Positions 18,316-26,858 of a stretch of DNA of 64,000 bases are shown here, piece after piece. The translations under genes and the position numbers were made by a program. Position 1 is the stretch's first letter. Every line of letters begins with the position of its first letter. This stretch comes from Marinactinospora thermotolerans DSM 45154 (GTDB taxonomy: Bacteria > Actinomycetota > Actinomycetes > Streptosporangiales > Streptosporangiaceae), in NCBI RefSeq assembly GCF_900167435.1, contig NZ_FUWS01000001.1:435295-499294 (forward strand). Reading direction: 5' to 3'. The notes under the pieces are model-generated. The model saw only the letters and a program-made list of their open reading frames with translations. It did no database searches and was not told the origin of the DNA.

Positions 18316-19542
18316 ATGCCGGACAGCACCGGCCGGGCCGACGATCGGCTGGTCGCACGCAGGCTCGACGCCGATGAGATCGCGGATTTCCACGACGTCG
18401 CCGCCGCCGTGTTCTTCAACCGCCCCGGCCCCCAGGAGCGCCGGCGCTACCTGGACCGGTTCGGCTCCGAGCGCTTCCACGGCGTCTTCCACCGTGAACG
18501 GCTGGTCGGCGGCGGGGGCGCGTTCGCTCGGACCATCACACTGCCCGGAGAGCGTCAGTGCCCGGCCGCGGCCATGACCGGCATGTCGATCACCGCCACC
18601 CACCGTCGCCGCGGCGGGCTCACCGCACTGGTACGCGCGCAGCTGGACGAGACCTACCGGCGCGGCGAGCAGCCCATCAGCATCCTGCTGGCCTCGGAAA
18701 GCGGCATCTACCGGCGGTTCGGTTATGGGATCGCCACGCGCCAGGCCCGGATCCGGGTGCCCGGCCGGGCGGCGTTTCGGCCGGGCCTGGACACCGACGG
18801 CCTGGTCGACGAGGTGGAGTGCGCGCCGGATGACCCCCGCCTGCTCCTGCCCTACACGGAGGTGTCCGCCCAGCGGACCGGGTGGCTGCAGCGCGACCAC
18901 CGGCACTGGGCGCAGATCCTCGGCGCCGACGCCCCCGACGACCCTCCCCGGTTCGCCGTGCACCCGCAGGGGTACGCGGTGTACCGGGTCGCCCCGGCGT
19001 TCAACGACCTCGGCGCCGCCTGCACGGTCACGGTGGTGGAACTGGTCGCGGCCACCCCGCAGGCCTACCGGTCCCTGTGGCGTCACCTCCTCGACCTGGA
19101 CCTGGTGGCCGAGATCGCGGTGGACTCGGTGGCGCCCGACGAACCCCTCCTCGACCTGCTCTCCGACCTGCGCGCGCCCCGGCCACAGCTCAGCGACAAC
19201 CTCTGGGTGCGCGTGGTCGACCTGGAGCGCGCGCTCGGCGCCCGACGCTACGCCCGCCCCGTCGAGGCGGTGCTGGAGGTCACCGACCGCCTCTGTCCAT
19301 GGAACCAGGGCCGGTGGCGCCTGAGGGTCGAATCGGACGGTACGGCGAACGCCCACCCCGTCACCGCCGCCCCCCACCTACGGATGGACATCGCCGACCT
19401 CGGCGCCCTCCTGTTGGGCGGCACCCGGCTGGGGACGCTGGCCGCGGCGGGCACGGTCGACATCGTCGATCGCGGCGTCGCCCGCGACCTGTCCGCCGCG
19501 TTCCTGGAGGACCGGGAACCGCACTGCCCGGAGATCTTCTAG
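18316..19542 (+). CDS. Eis-like GNAT acetyltransferase with SCP2-type tail
   Basis: A 408-residue protein of the Eis family. It has an N-terminal GNAT domain with the acetyl-CoA loop in ITATHRRRGGLTALVRAQ, a second GNAT-like region, and a sterol-carrier-like C-terminal domain. Two catalytic hallmarks are present: the Tyr in SGIYRRFGYG, and a chain ending in Phe408, whose carboxylate acts as base in Eis enzymes. Eis proteins acetylate amines of diverse substrates, including aminoglycosides. Inside this operon, between MbtH and the adenylation enzyme, it could acetylate a pathway amine or protect the producer by masking the freed N-terminal amine. Both are inference; I do not recall an Eis homologue from characterised THIQ clusters. 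Confidence 0.83.
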   Translation: MPDSTGRADDRLVARRLDADEIADFHDVAAAVFFNRPGPQERRRYLDRFGSERFHGVFHRERLVGGGGAFARTITLPGERQCPAAAMTGMSITATHRRRGGLTALVRAQLDETYRRGEQPISILLASESGIYRRFGYGIATRQARIRVPGRAAFRPGLDTDGLVDEVECAPDDPRLLLPYTEVSAQRTGWLQRDHRHWAQILGADAPDDPPRFAVHPQGYAVYRVAPAFNDLGAACTVTVVELVAATPQAYRSLWRHLLDLDLVAEIAVDSVAPDEPLLDLLSDLRAPRPQLSDNLWVRVVDLERALGARRYARPVEAVLEVTDRLCPWNQGRWRLRVESDGTANAHPVTAAPHLRMDIADLGALLLGGTRLGTLAAAGTVDIVDRGVARDLSAAFLEDREPHCPEIF

Positions 19543-19579
19543 CCCCGACGCCCCACGGCCCCTCTCCGAGGTGAGGAAC

Positions 19580-21061
19580 ATGCTTTTGGGACAGTCCTCG
19601 ACAAGCCTGCACGGCAGACTCTGGCAGGTCGTGCGTGAGCGTCCGGACGCGGTGGCGGTCCGCGACGACTCGCGGGCGCTGACCTACGCCCGGCTGAAGC
19701 AGCGGGCGTCGGCCCTGGCCCGCGCGTTGCACGACGCCGGTGTGCCCCCCGGCGGCCTGGTGGGTCTGCGCCTGCCCCGCGGGGTGGACATCGCGGTGGG
19801 GATCATCGGCATCCTGGCGCACGGATCCGCCTACGTCCCGATCGATCCGCACTACCCGGAAGAACGGCAGACCTATATCGAGGAGGACGCCCGGCTCTCG
19901 ACCATCGTGGAATGGGACGAGGACGGCGGTGCTCCCCGCGTGGCGCGCACCGGCCGGCCCCCCCACGCGAAGGAGGAGATCGCCGAGGGGGCCGCCTACG
20001 TCATCTACACCTCCGGGTCCACCGGACACCCCAAGGGGGTGGTCGTCGGTCACCGCCAGGTCCTGGCGATGCTCGACGCGGCGCGCCCCCTCATCGCCCC
20101 CACGCCCGGTGACGTGTGGACGCTCTTCCACTCCCCCTCCTTCGACTTCAGCGTCTGGGAGCTGTGGGGAGCCCTGTTGAGCGGGGGCCGGCTGATCGTG
20201 GTCTCCAAAGAGAGGACGCACGACCCGGTGCGCTTCCTCGACCTGCTGCGGGCCGAAGGCGTCAGCGTCCTCAACCAGGTCCCCACCGAATTCGGCTACC
20301 TCGTGTCCGCCCTGGAGGGCGACCCCGCTCCGCTGCCCGCGCTGCGCCGCGTCTTCCTCGGCGGGGAGGCCGTGAACCTGGAGACCGTCGCCCGCTGGAA
20401 GCGGACCGGTGCCGCGCCGCAGGCCCGGATGTACAACCTCTACGGCCTCACCGAGACCGCGGTCGTCGTCAGCAGCTGCCCGCTCGACCCGCCACCCCCG
20501 AGCGCCGATCCCGGGCACACCCCCATCGGGCGGCCGCTGCCGCATCTGCGGGTCCGCCTCGTCGACGACACGCTGAAAGAGGTCCCCGAAGGGGAACCGG
20601 GCGAGCTCCTGGTGTCGGGGGCGGGGCTGGCGTCGGGCTACCTGAACCGGCCCGAGACCACGGCGCGGCGGTTCGTGACGGTCGACGGAGAGGCGGCCTA
20701 CCGCACCGGCGACTGGGCGAGGCTGTACGGCGCCACGCTCTACTACCTCGGGCGCCGTGACCGCCAGGTCCAGCTGCGCGGCCACAGGATCGAGCTGGGG
20801 GAGATCGAGGCGGCCCTGCGCAGACATCCCGGGGTCGAGGAGTGCGCGGTGGTCGACGTCCTCAGCCCTCTGGGCGAGACCATGCTCGCGGCGCACTTCG
20901 TCGCGGCCGCGGAGAACGCACCCTCGGCGGGGGAACTCCGCGCCTTCCTCCAGGAACACCTCCCCCGGCAGATGGTCCCCGCGCTGTTCCGCCGGCAGCC
21001 GACCATGCCCATCAGCGGCACCGGGAAGACCGACCTGGAGGCACTGCGGAAAATGACCTGA
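19580..21061 (+). CDS. Stand-alone NRPS adenylation enzyme, threonine-like code
   Basis: A 493-residue amino-acid-activating enzyme with all A-domain cores: YIYTSGSTGHPKG-type A3 (VIYTSGSTGHPKGV), FDFSVWELWG (A4), YNLYGLTET (A5), YRTGDWARL (A7), and the catalytic Lys in SGTGKTD (A10). There is no carrier domain. The pocket residues I read are DFWNFGLVVK, closest to the threonine code DFWNIGMVHK (7 of 10). It probably adenylates threonine or a related amino acid and loads it in trans onto the C-T protein at 5211-7010. ATG 19580 is preferred over GTG 19571 because GAGGTGAGG is correctly spaced for it. Code-based prediction is uncertain at three positions. Confidence 0.87.
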   Translation: MLLGQSSTSLHGRLWQVVRERPDAVAVRDDSRALTYARLKQRASALARALHDAGVPPGGLVGLRLPRGVDIAVGIIGILAHGSAYVPIDPHYPEERQTYIEEDARLSTIVEWDEDGGAPRVARTGRPPHAKEEIAEGAAYVIYTSGSTGHPKGVVVGHRQVLAMLDAARPLIAPTPGDVWTLFHSPSFDFSVWELWGALLSGGRLIVVSKERTHDPVRFLDLLRAEGVSVLNQVPTEFGYLVSALEGDPAPLPALRRVFLGGEAVNLETVARWKRTGAAPQARMYNLYGLTETAVVVSSCPLDPPPPSADPGHTPIGRPLPHLRVRLVDDTLKEVPEGEPGELLVSGAGLASGYLNRPETTARRFVTVDGEAAYRTGDWARLYGATLYYLGRRDRQVQLRGHRIELGEIEAALRRHPGVEECAVVDVLSPLGETMLAAHFVAAAENAPSAGELRAFLQEHLPRQMVPALFRRQPTMPISGTGKTDLEALRKMT

Positions 21062-21121
21062 CCCCGTGCGCTCCACCAGAAGAGACGACCGTCCACTCGT
21101 CCGCGTCATGAAGGGAACCCG

Positions 21122-21781
21122 GTGATCACCTCCGAGATCTTCAGCCCGAAGCTCTACGAATACCTGGTCGAACACAGCACTCCGCCGGCCTCGGTGTTGC
21201 AGGAACTCGCCGCGGAGAACGAGCGCCGGCACCCGGACTCGGTCATCATGCAGATCAGTCCGGAGCAGGGCAGGTTCATGACGCTCCTCGCCCAGCTGTC
21301 CCACACCCGCGACATCATCGAGATCGGCACGTTCACGGGCTACTCGTCCCTGTGCCTGGCCCTTGGAATCCCGGACGACGGCACCATCTTGACCTGCGAC
21401 ATCAACGAAGAGTGGGCGTCGATGGCCCGCCGCTACTGGGAGAAGGCCGGCGTGGCGCACAAGATCACCTCGCGCATCGGCCCCGCGGTGGACACCCTGC
21501 GCGCGCTCCCCCGCGACCCGATGTTCGACATGGCCTTCATCGACGCCGACAAGCAGAGCTACATCGACTACTGGAACGAAATCGTCCCGCGCATCCGTCC
21601 CGGCGGCCTCATCCTGGCCGACAACACCCTTTACGCGGGCGAGGTCATCGACCCCACCAAGACCTCCGACGCCGTCCAGGGCATCCGCGGCTTCAACGAC
21701 CACGCCCTGGCCGACGAGCGGGTCGAACTGGTGCTGCTGTCCGTCGGCGACGGCCTCACCCTCGCCCGCAAGAAGAACTGA
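21122..21781 (+). CDS. SAM-dependent O-methyltransferase (CCoAOMT/SafC-like)
   Basis: A 219-residue class I methyltransferase of the caffeoyl-CoA/catechol O-methyltransferase type. The SAM loop is IIEIGTFTGYSSL, and the metal-binding and catalytic segment is FIDADKQSYIDYW with RPGGLILADNTLYAGEV. These enzymes use Mg2+ and two adjacent hydroxyls. SafC of saframycin Mx1 and SfmM3 belong to this type, so methylation of a 3,4-dihydroxyphenyl (DOPA-like) precursor made by the hydroxylase at 14632 is the natural prediction. The GTG start has GAAGGGAACCC just upstream. It follows the adenylation gene by 60 bases in the same direction. Confidence 0.9.
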   Translation: MITSEIFSPKLYEYLVEHSTPPASVLQELAAENERRHPDSVIMQISPEQGRFMTLLAQLSHTRDIIEIGTFTGYSSLCLALGIPDDGTILTCDINEEWASMARRYWEKAGVAHKITSRIGPAVDTLRALPRDPMFDMAFIDADKQSYIDYWNEIVPRIRPGGLILADNTLYAGEVIDPTKTSDAVQGIRGFNDHALADERVELVLLSVGDGLTLARKKN

Positions 21782-21857
21782 CCCCGAAGGCCCCGGCGAA
21801 GACGCACTCCCGCCCGCCCCTATGGAAAGCGACCACGTTGACACACCAGGAGGCCCA

Positions 21858-22685
21858 ATGACGCAGAACGCCCCGGACAGCTCCAAGGTCGCCGACGCCT
21901 ACGACGAGATCACCACCGTCGTGGCGAAGCTGTGGAACGGCAACCTCCACTACGGTTACTGGGACGACGAGAACGACCAGAGCACCTTCGGCCAGGCCCT
22001 GGACAGGATGACGGACGAGGTCATCTCGCGCCTCGACCCGCGCCCCGGGCAGCGCATCCTCGACATCGGCTGCGGGACCGGCTCCCCCGCCCTGCGCCTC
22101 GCCCGCCGCTACGAGGTCGAGATCGTCGGCATCTCGATCAGCCCACGCCAGATCGAGGTCGCCACCGAAGGCGCCCGTGCGGCCGGGCTGGACGACCGGG
22201 TGCGCTACGAGGTGGCCGACGCGATGTCACTGCCCTACCCGGACGATTCGTTCGACGGCGTGATGGCCCTGGAATCGATGGTCCACATGCCGGACAAGGT
22301 CCAGGTGCTGCGCGAGATCGCCCGCGTGCTGCGCCCCGGGGGCCGGGTCTCCATCGCGGACCTGACCGTGCACGAGGTCTCGGCGCAGGAACGCTACAAC
22401 TCCGCCGGCGCGTCCTCGACCGAGGAGACCTACGCCATGGCGAGGTTCGACGAGTACGGTGACCTCCTCGAAAAGGCCGGGCTGATCCCCACCGAGGTCA
22501 CCGACGCCATGCGGAACACGCGGCGCTCGATCCGCTACTTCATCGAAGGGGCGCTCTCCTGCCGCGACGAGTATGTGCGGGCGATCGGCGTCGAGGAGTT
22601 CGAGAAGCGGGTCGAAGAGGCGCGCAGGATCGAACACACCCCGGAGCTCGGCTACGCCCTGGTCTCCGCGCGTAACCCCGGCTAG
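21858..22685 (+). CDS. SAM-dependent methyltransferase (UbiE-like, putative C- or N-MT)
   Basis: A 275-residue class I methyltransferase with the SAM motif ILDIGCGTGSPALRLA (about residues 63-78) and motif II region FDGVMALESMVHMPDK. Start ATG 21858 follows the site CCAGGAGGC. It is the last gene of the rightward NRPS operon in the window. In saframycin-type pathways a C-methyltransferase (SfmM2) and an N-methyltransferase (SfmM1) act on the tyrosine unit and scaffold; this sequence cannot be assigned to one of these from motifs alone. The region to its right is decayed DNA, so this is probably the right edge of the cluster. Confidence 0.88.
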   Translation: MTQNAPDSSKVADAYDEITTVVAKLWNGNLHYGYWDDENDQSTFGQALDRMTDEVISRLDPRPGQRILDIGCGTGSPALRLARRYEVEIVGISISPRQIEVATEGARAAGLDDRVRYEVADAMSLPYPDDSFDGVMALESMVHMPDKVQVLREIARVLRPGGRVSIADLTVHEVSAQERYNSAGASSTEETYAMARFDEYGDLLEKAGLIPTEVTDAMRNTRRSIRYFIEGALSCRDEYVRAIGVEEFEKRVEEARRIEHTPELGYALVSARNPG

Positions 22686-22722
22686 CGGTTCGGCTCCGCC
22701 GCCGCGGGGCCTCCTCGGCGCA

Positions 22723-22787
22723 CCGACGGCCACCGCGTGAATCCCGGCCCCGGGAAGGGGCCCAGGGGCTCACCCGGTGGCCGTCGG
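22723..22787 (+). terminator. Long-loop inverted repeat after the NRPS operon
   Basis: CCGACGGCCACCG at 22723-22735 pairs exactly with CGGTGGCCGTCGG at 22775-22787, with about 39 bases between them that are themselves GC-rich and partly self-complementary. It lies 38 bases after the last gene of the cluster and could end the transcript. The long loop makes the call uncertain. Confidence 0.35.
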
Positions 22788-22879
22788 CGGCATGTCCCGT
22801 GCCGGGTCTCCGTCTCCCGGGTCACGGTGCCCGGCCGGTTCTTCTCGGACTCCTCGGGCGCCGGAACGGTCCGCCCACG

Positions 22880-23600
22880 GCAGGACCCACGCCGGCACCG
22901 GCGCCTTCGACCGGTTGCGCGCGGCGTCCAGGATCACCATCGAGCTCGCATGGACCAGACCGTCGACGGTCAACGGGATCATCCACGCCGCCATCCCGGT
23001 CTCGCCGTACCGGGTGACCACGGCATGGGCGTGCCGGCAGGACACCACCACGGCCACCGCCGCCACACCGCGGACCGCCGGCCTGGCCGGCTCACGGATC
23101 GACCGATCCGCACCGTTGCCGCCCCTCGCCGGTGGGCAGGCGGCAGGTTCCGCCGCAGGCCCACTGTTCCAGCCGGGCCAGGGCCGCTTCGGGCCGGTGC
23201 GTCCGGCCGCCTCAGGGGGCGGATGGGGCCCGGCGGCCAACTGGGCGGCGGTGATCCCGCCCGGGCCGGCGAGGATCTCCTCCGGTCCCCGGTAGGCGTC
23301 GCCGTCCGCAGGACCATGGCCCGGATCAGCGATGATCAGGGACCGTCCCAGTGCGCGGAGAGGACTTCGGCGAGCAGGGCGGGGATGGGGTCGCGCGGGC
23401 GTTGACCGCGCACGCGGAAGGCGTCGGGACAGGTATCGGCCTGTCCGCGCTCGCCCGCTCGATGACGGCGTCGGCCAGGCCCGACCGGGCGAACCAGTAC
23501 GTGAGCGCCGACGCAGACGCTGGGCCGCCCACCACCGCCTCCATGACCGTCGGCGAGAGGGCGCGCCCTTGCCAAGGCGATGGCGACAGGACGGATCCGT
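22880..23600 (-). pseudogene. Decayed gene with DUF2637-type membrane segment
   Basis: No intact gene fits this stretch, but the minus strand shows protein-like segments in changing frames. At about 22880-23075 the reading VVTRYGETGMAAWMIPLTVD, followed by GLVHASSMVILDAARNRS, is typical of DUF2637 proteins found on actinomycete plasmids and integrative elements. Upstream, in another frame, LARLEQWACGGTCRLPTGEG is readable near 23110-23190, and further up YWFARSGLADAVIERA near 23440-23500. The frame changes show a gene or two broken by several indels. It marks the boundary between the NRPS cluster and accessory DNA and suggests a former mobile element here. Confidence 0.5.
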
Positions 23601-23720
23601 CCCCACCCGGGTCCACATCAGTGCCTGGTACGCGCCCGGTCCGGCCGATGGGCCGGGCATGGGAGAACTCCGGGGGCGTTTCCGCTACCACCGCCGTTCC
23701 ACACCAGTAAGGTCTCCCGA

Positions 23721-24968
23721 GTGACGACTACTGTGAGTGATGCTTCCGCCGCCTCCGTCGACGAGCTGCGCGCCAAGCTCGTCGACGAGCTCGTCGAGAA
23801 CGGCACGGTCCGTACCCCCGCTGTGGAGACCGCCTTGCGGCAGGTGCCGCGGCACCTCTTCCTGCCCGGCGTCCCGCTTCCCACGGCATACGCCGACGAG
23901 CCGGTCTACACCAAATACGACGAGACCGGCGTTCATATCAGCGCGGCCTCCCAGCCGAGGATCGTCGCGTTGATGCTGGAGCAGCTCCAGATCCGCCCCG
24001 GTCACAGGATCCTCGAACTCGGCGCGGGCACCGGCTACAACGCCGCCCTCATGGCCACGATCACCGGCACGGCCGGTCACGTCACCACCATCGACATCGA
24101 CGACGACCTCGTCACGGGCGCCCGCGAGCACCTCGCCGCCGCCGGTATCCCACGTGTCGATGTCGTCGTCTCCGACGGCGCGCTCGGCCACGGCGAAACG
24201 GCACCGTTCGACCGCGTCATCGCCACCGTCGGCTGTTTCGAGATCCCCACCCCCTGGCTGGAGCAACTCACCCCTGGCGGCCGCCTGGTCGTTCCCGTCC
24301 GGCTGGCCGGCGCCGTCTCCCGCAGCATCATCTTCGAACGCGGTGAGGGCGGCTGGGTCGACCGCGGTAGTGAAATGTGCACGTTCATGCCGCTGCGCGG
24401 CATCGGCGACGACGCCCGCGGTGTCATCGACCTGACCGGAACCGCGGAGGTGCGGCTGCAGACCCACCGGGACAACGCTCATGCCACCGACCCCGACGCT
24501 CTTGCCGGGGTGTTCGCCACAGCCCGCCACGAAAGCTGGACCGGGGCGTGCTTCGCTCCGATGGAGTCCTTCGAATGGCTGTTCCTGTGGCTGGCCTGTC
24601 GGCTGCCCAACCCCCTCATGCGCATGGAAGTGGACCCCTCGGCCAGGGAGAGCGGCCTGGTCAAGCCGGCGTTTCCCACCGTGGCCATGGCCACCGCCGC
24701 CGCAGACGGCTTCGCCTACCTCACCATCCGCGCCGCCGCCCCCGGCCCCGACGGCGGTAAACGCTACGAGGTCGGCGTCATCGGACACGGCATCGCAGGA
24801 CAGCGGCTCGCCGAACAGGTCGCGCGCGAGATCGTCACCTGGGATCAGGGGTACCGCGACCGCACCGTCCGCTTCGGCATCCCGGACACCCGTCCCCGGC
24901 CCGACAGCGACGCCGGCCGCCTGGTGCTGGACCGCCCGAACAACCCGATGACCCTCACCTGGGAGTGA
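23721..24968 (+). CDS. Methyltransferase, FxLD-system type (PCMT-like)
   Basis: A 415-residue protein whose N-terminal 220 residues match protein-L-isoaspartate methyltransferases: YTKYDETGVHISAASQPRIV, then the SAM motif ILELGAGTGYNAALM and GGRLVVPVRLAG. The long C-terminal part (SIIFERGEG onward, with MPLRGIGDDARG and ESFEWLFLWLAC) is the extension seen in methyltransferases named for FxLD RiPP systems. Such enzymes modify Asp-containing class I lanthipeptide-like precursors. No lantibiotic dehydratase, cyclase or FxLD precursor is visible nearby, so it is orphaned in this window. GTG 23721 is chosen because homology begins just after it; the ribosome binding site is weak. Confidence 0.75.
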   Translation: MTTTVSDASAASVDELRAKLVDELVENGTVRTPAVETALRQVPRHLFLPGVPLPTAYADEPVYTKYDETGVHISAASQPRIVALMLEQLQIRPGHRILELGAGTGYNAALMATITGTAGHVTTIDIDDDLVTGAREHLAAAGIPRVDVVVSDGALGHGETAPFDRVIATVGCFEIPTPWLEQLTPGGRLVVPVRLAGAVSRSIIFERGEGGWVDRGSEMCTFMPLRGIGDDARGVIDLTGTAEVRLQTHRDNAHATDPDALAGVFATARHESWTGACFAPMESFEWLFLWLACRLPNPLMRMEVDPSARESGLVKPAFPTVAMATAAADGFAYLTIRAAAPGPDGGKRYEVGVIGHGIAGQRLAEQVAREIVTWDQGYRDRTVRFGIPDTRPRPDSDAGRLVLDRPNNPMTLTWE

Positions 24969-25208
24969 CGCGCTGGACGTCACCGGGCACTCCGCGCCCC
25001 GCCCCGCTCGGCCCCTCGCCCGGCGCGTGGCCGGCCTGTGGGAACACGCCCACCAGGCCGGACAGACCGCGACCGCACACGAGCATCCGCCGTGGTGCTC
25101 GCTCACCTTGACCGCCCGGAACCGGGGGTTCCGTGGGAGGCCCCGGCCGCTCCGGTCTGAAATGCGGGACCGAGGGGGTGTCCGAGGCGGGGAGGCCTCA
25201 CGTACGAA

Positions 25209-25238
25209 ACGGCCCCGCGCCGTGAAGCGCGGGGCCGT
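25209..25238 (-). terminator. Rho-independent-type hairpin
   Basis: ACGGCCCCGCGC (25209-25220) pairs perfectly with GCGCGGGGCCGT (25227-25238) around a 6-base loop. It lies 12 bases past the stop of the leftward gene at 25251-25772. It is also about 240 bases after the rightward methyltransferase, so it may serve both directions. There is no U-tract, as is common in actinomycetes. Confidence 0.7.
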
Positions 25239-25250
25239 CGCCATGCCGGG

Positions 25251-25772
25251 TCAGTCATCCGGGGGCTGCTCAGGCCGTCTTCGAGGTGCGGCCCCATACA
25301 GAGCCTCGGCGGCCGCGATCATGGCGTCGCGCTCGCGGGAGGGCCGGTGGCCGGCCGGGATGTCCAGCAGTCCCGCTCTGAAACGGCCGAAGAGCTGATC
25401 GCCGTCGTCGACTCCGTCGGGGAGTTCGACGAACCACCGGTACCCGCACGGCTGTGAGGGCACCCGCGCATCGGTGAGGTAGTCGTGGATCTGCGCGTCC
25501 ACGGCCGACCGATCCCCGCGGGTCCTCTCCTCGACCTGGACGGTACGCCGCCCTTTCCTTCCATAGACCACACGGACCGGTTCGGGGGGACGCAGGTCCA
25601 GGCAGCGGACCACGTGGTCGGGACCGATCGCCCACGTGACCAAAGCGTGCCATCCGGATTCGGGAACCTCGGCGAATCGCCGCTCCCGGTCCTCACCCGC
25701 GCCGGTTCCGATCGGTGGTTCCGGAACGATCGGATATGCGGACCACGAACGCGCCTCCACGAACACCTCCAA
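25251..25772 (-). CDS. Hypothetical protein, possibly DUF5956-like
   Basis: A 173-residue soluble protein that I cannot assign firmly. Segments such as FAEVPESGWHALVTWAIGP and PCGYRWFVELPDGVDDGDQL recall the actinobacterial DUF5956 family, but this is from memory. No catalytic motif or membrane helix is seen. The start is a weak TTG at 25772. The frame is open only eight codons further upstream, and another protein-like frame overlaps it at 25693-26064, so the true N-terminus may be displaced by a frameshift. A strong terminator follows it. Confidence 0.55.
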   Translation of the reverse strand: MEVFVEARSWSAYPIVPEPPIGTGAGEDRERRFAEVPESGWHALVTWAIGPDHVVRCLDLRPPEPVRVVYGRKGRRTVQVEERTRGDRSAVDAQIHDYLTDARVPSQPCGYRWFVELPDGVDDGDQLFGRFRAGLLDIPAGHRPSRERDAMIAAAEALYGAAPRRRPEQPPDD

Positions 25773-26064
25773 CCTTTCGAGCCGTTCGCCGCGTCACTCC
25801 AGAGGGAAAGAACAGGACTCGTCCCCAGCAACGATCGGCGGGCAGTAGAACACCCGTGTTCTCCCGGTGGTTAATCTCGCTGACCTCGAACTGGCCGAGC
25901 TCATTGTCCACCATGAACATTCCGCAGTTCATGCCGGGCCAGTTAGGTTCGACCGCACGACACCGCGCGTGGGCCTCGTCGAACAGCGACTCCGGACCCG
26001 ATTCCTCAATGGAGGCGGTCTCACACAAAGGGACTCGACCGTTCAGCCGGGTACGGATGACCAC
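25693..26064 (-). CDS. Possible small hypothetical protein, doubtful
   Basis: A 123-codon frame whose middle (CRAVEPNWPGMNCGMFMVDN, then GQFEVSEINHREN) has a natural protein-like composition, unlike the Arg/Pro-rich readings of non-coding frames around it. No family is recognised. Its 3' end overlaps the start of the hypothetical gene at 25251-25772 in another frame, so the two may be parts of one broken gene. The rest of the gap to 26232 shows nothing else. Confidence 0.3.
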   Translation of the reverse strand: MVIRTRLNGRVPLCETASIEESGPESLFDEAHARCRAVEPNWPGMNCGMFMVDNELGQFEVSEINHRENTGVLLPADRCWGRVLFFPSGVTRRTARKVGGVRGGAFVVRISDRSGTTDRNRRG

Positions 26065-26232
26065 GTCAAAGGATCCGACAGCGCTCTGGCATTTCCGTAG
26101 ACGGCGTTCCCCTTAGTCTCGTTGCGGCTTGATCAAGGCGCCCCAGGTGGGTGCTGCGCAGGGTGACCATGGACCTGTTCGGGGTCGAGGAAGGGGTGGG
26201 TCATCGGACACTCGCGTCTCCGATCCGTTCGG

Positions 26233-26751
26233 TCAGTCCGTGAGGCGGGTGATGATCCTTCGGGCCAATCGATCGGCGGCTCTGCGCGAGGTCGCGACGT
26301 GCACCTCGACGTGGGGAGCGTGCTCGGCGATCAAAGCCCGCACCCGAGGTCGCATCGTGGTGCGGTAGTTCCACACGTAGCGGATGAAATCCCAGGTGAT
26401 GCGGTTGTAGACCCCGGTCCGGCCGTCCTGTCCACCACCGTGACGCCATCTGCGCTGGGCGATGCCCCACAGGCACGGCAACGGCGGGAGATCGAGGAAG
26501 ACCACGGTGGTGGCGCGACGTAGCCGGATCGGCAGGGTCGAGGCGTAGTTGCCGTCGATCACCCATTCCGGATCGGCCACCAGCTCCTCTTGGACGGCGG
26601 CGAACTCTTCCTGTGGCAGCGGGTTCCACTCGTCGTCGTAGTAGACGGCGTCCAGGTGTGTCACCGGAATGCCGAAGCCCACGGCCAGACGGTTGGCCAG
26701 AGTGGTCTTGCCGGAACCCCCACAGCCGATGATCACGATCCGCTGGTCCAT
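26233..26751 (-). CDS. P-loop nucleoside/adenylate-kinase-like protein
   Basis: A 172-residue P-loop NTPase beginning MDQRIVIIGCGGSGKTTLA, with Walker A GCGGSGKT at residues 9-16. Other features are an LDAVYYDDEWNPLP segment, WVIDGNYAST, and a likely Walker-B/LID region around VVFLDLPPLP. The length and these signatures match the family annotated as topology-modulation/FlaR-like or small-molecule kinases in actinobacteria, which likely phosphorylate a small substrate; the substrate is unknown. ATG 26751 is chosen because the P-loop normally begins within ten residues of the start. It stands alone between decayed regions. Confidence 0.78.
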   Translation of the reverse strand: MDQRIVIIGCGGSGKTTLANRLAVGFGIPVTHLDAVYYDDEWNPLPQEEFAAVQEELVADPEWVIDGNYASTLPIRLRRATTVVFLDLPPLPCLWGIAQRRWRHGGGQDGRTGVYNRITWDFIRYVWNYRTTMRPRVRALIAEHAPHVEVHVATSRRAADRLARRIITRLTD

Positions 26752-26858
26752 GGACCCGACGCTACCCAAGCCGAGGGAGAAGAGGAGTGAAATAGGCGCA
26801 TACACTGCGCCTCGGCTTCAGCTAAGGAAAACCGGACTTTGAGCGGAGAGGGTTTTAG

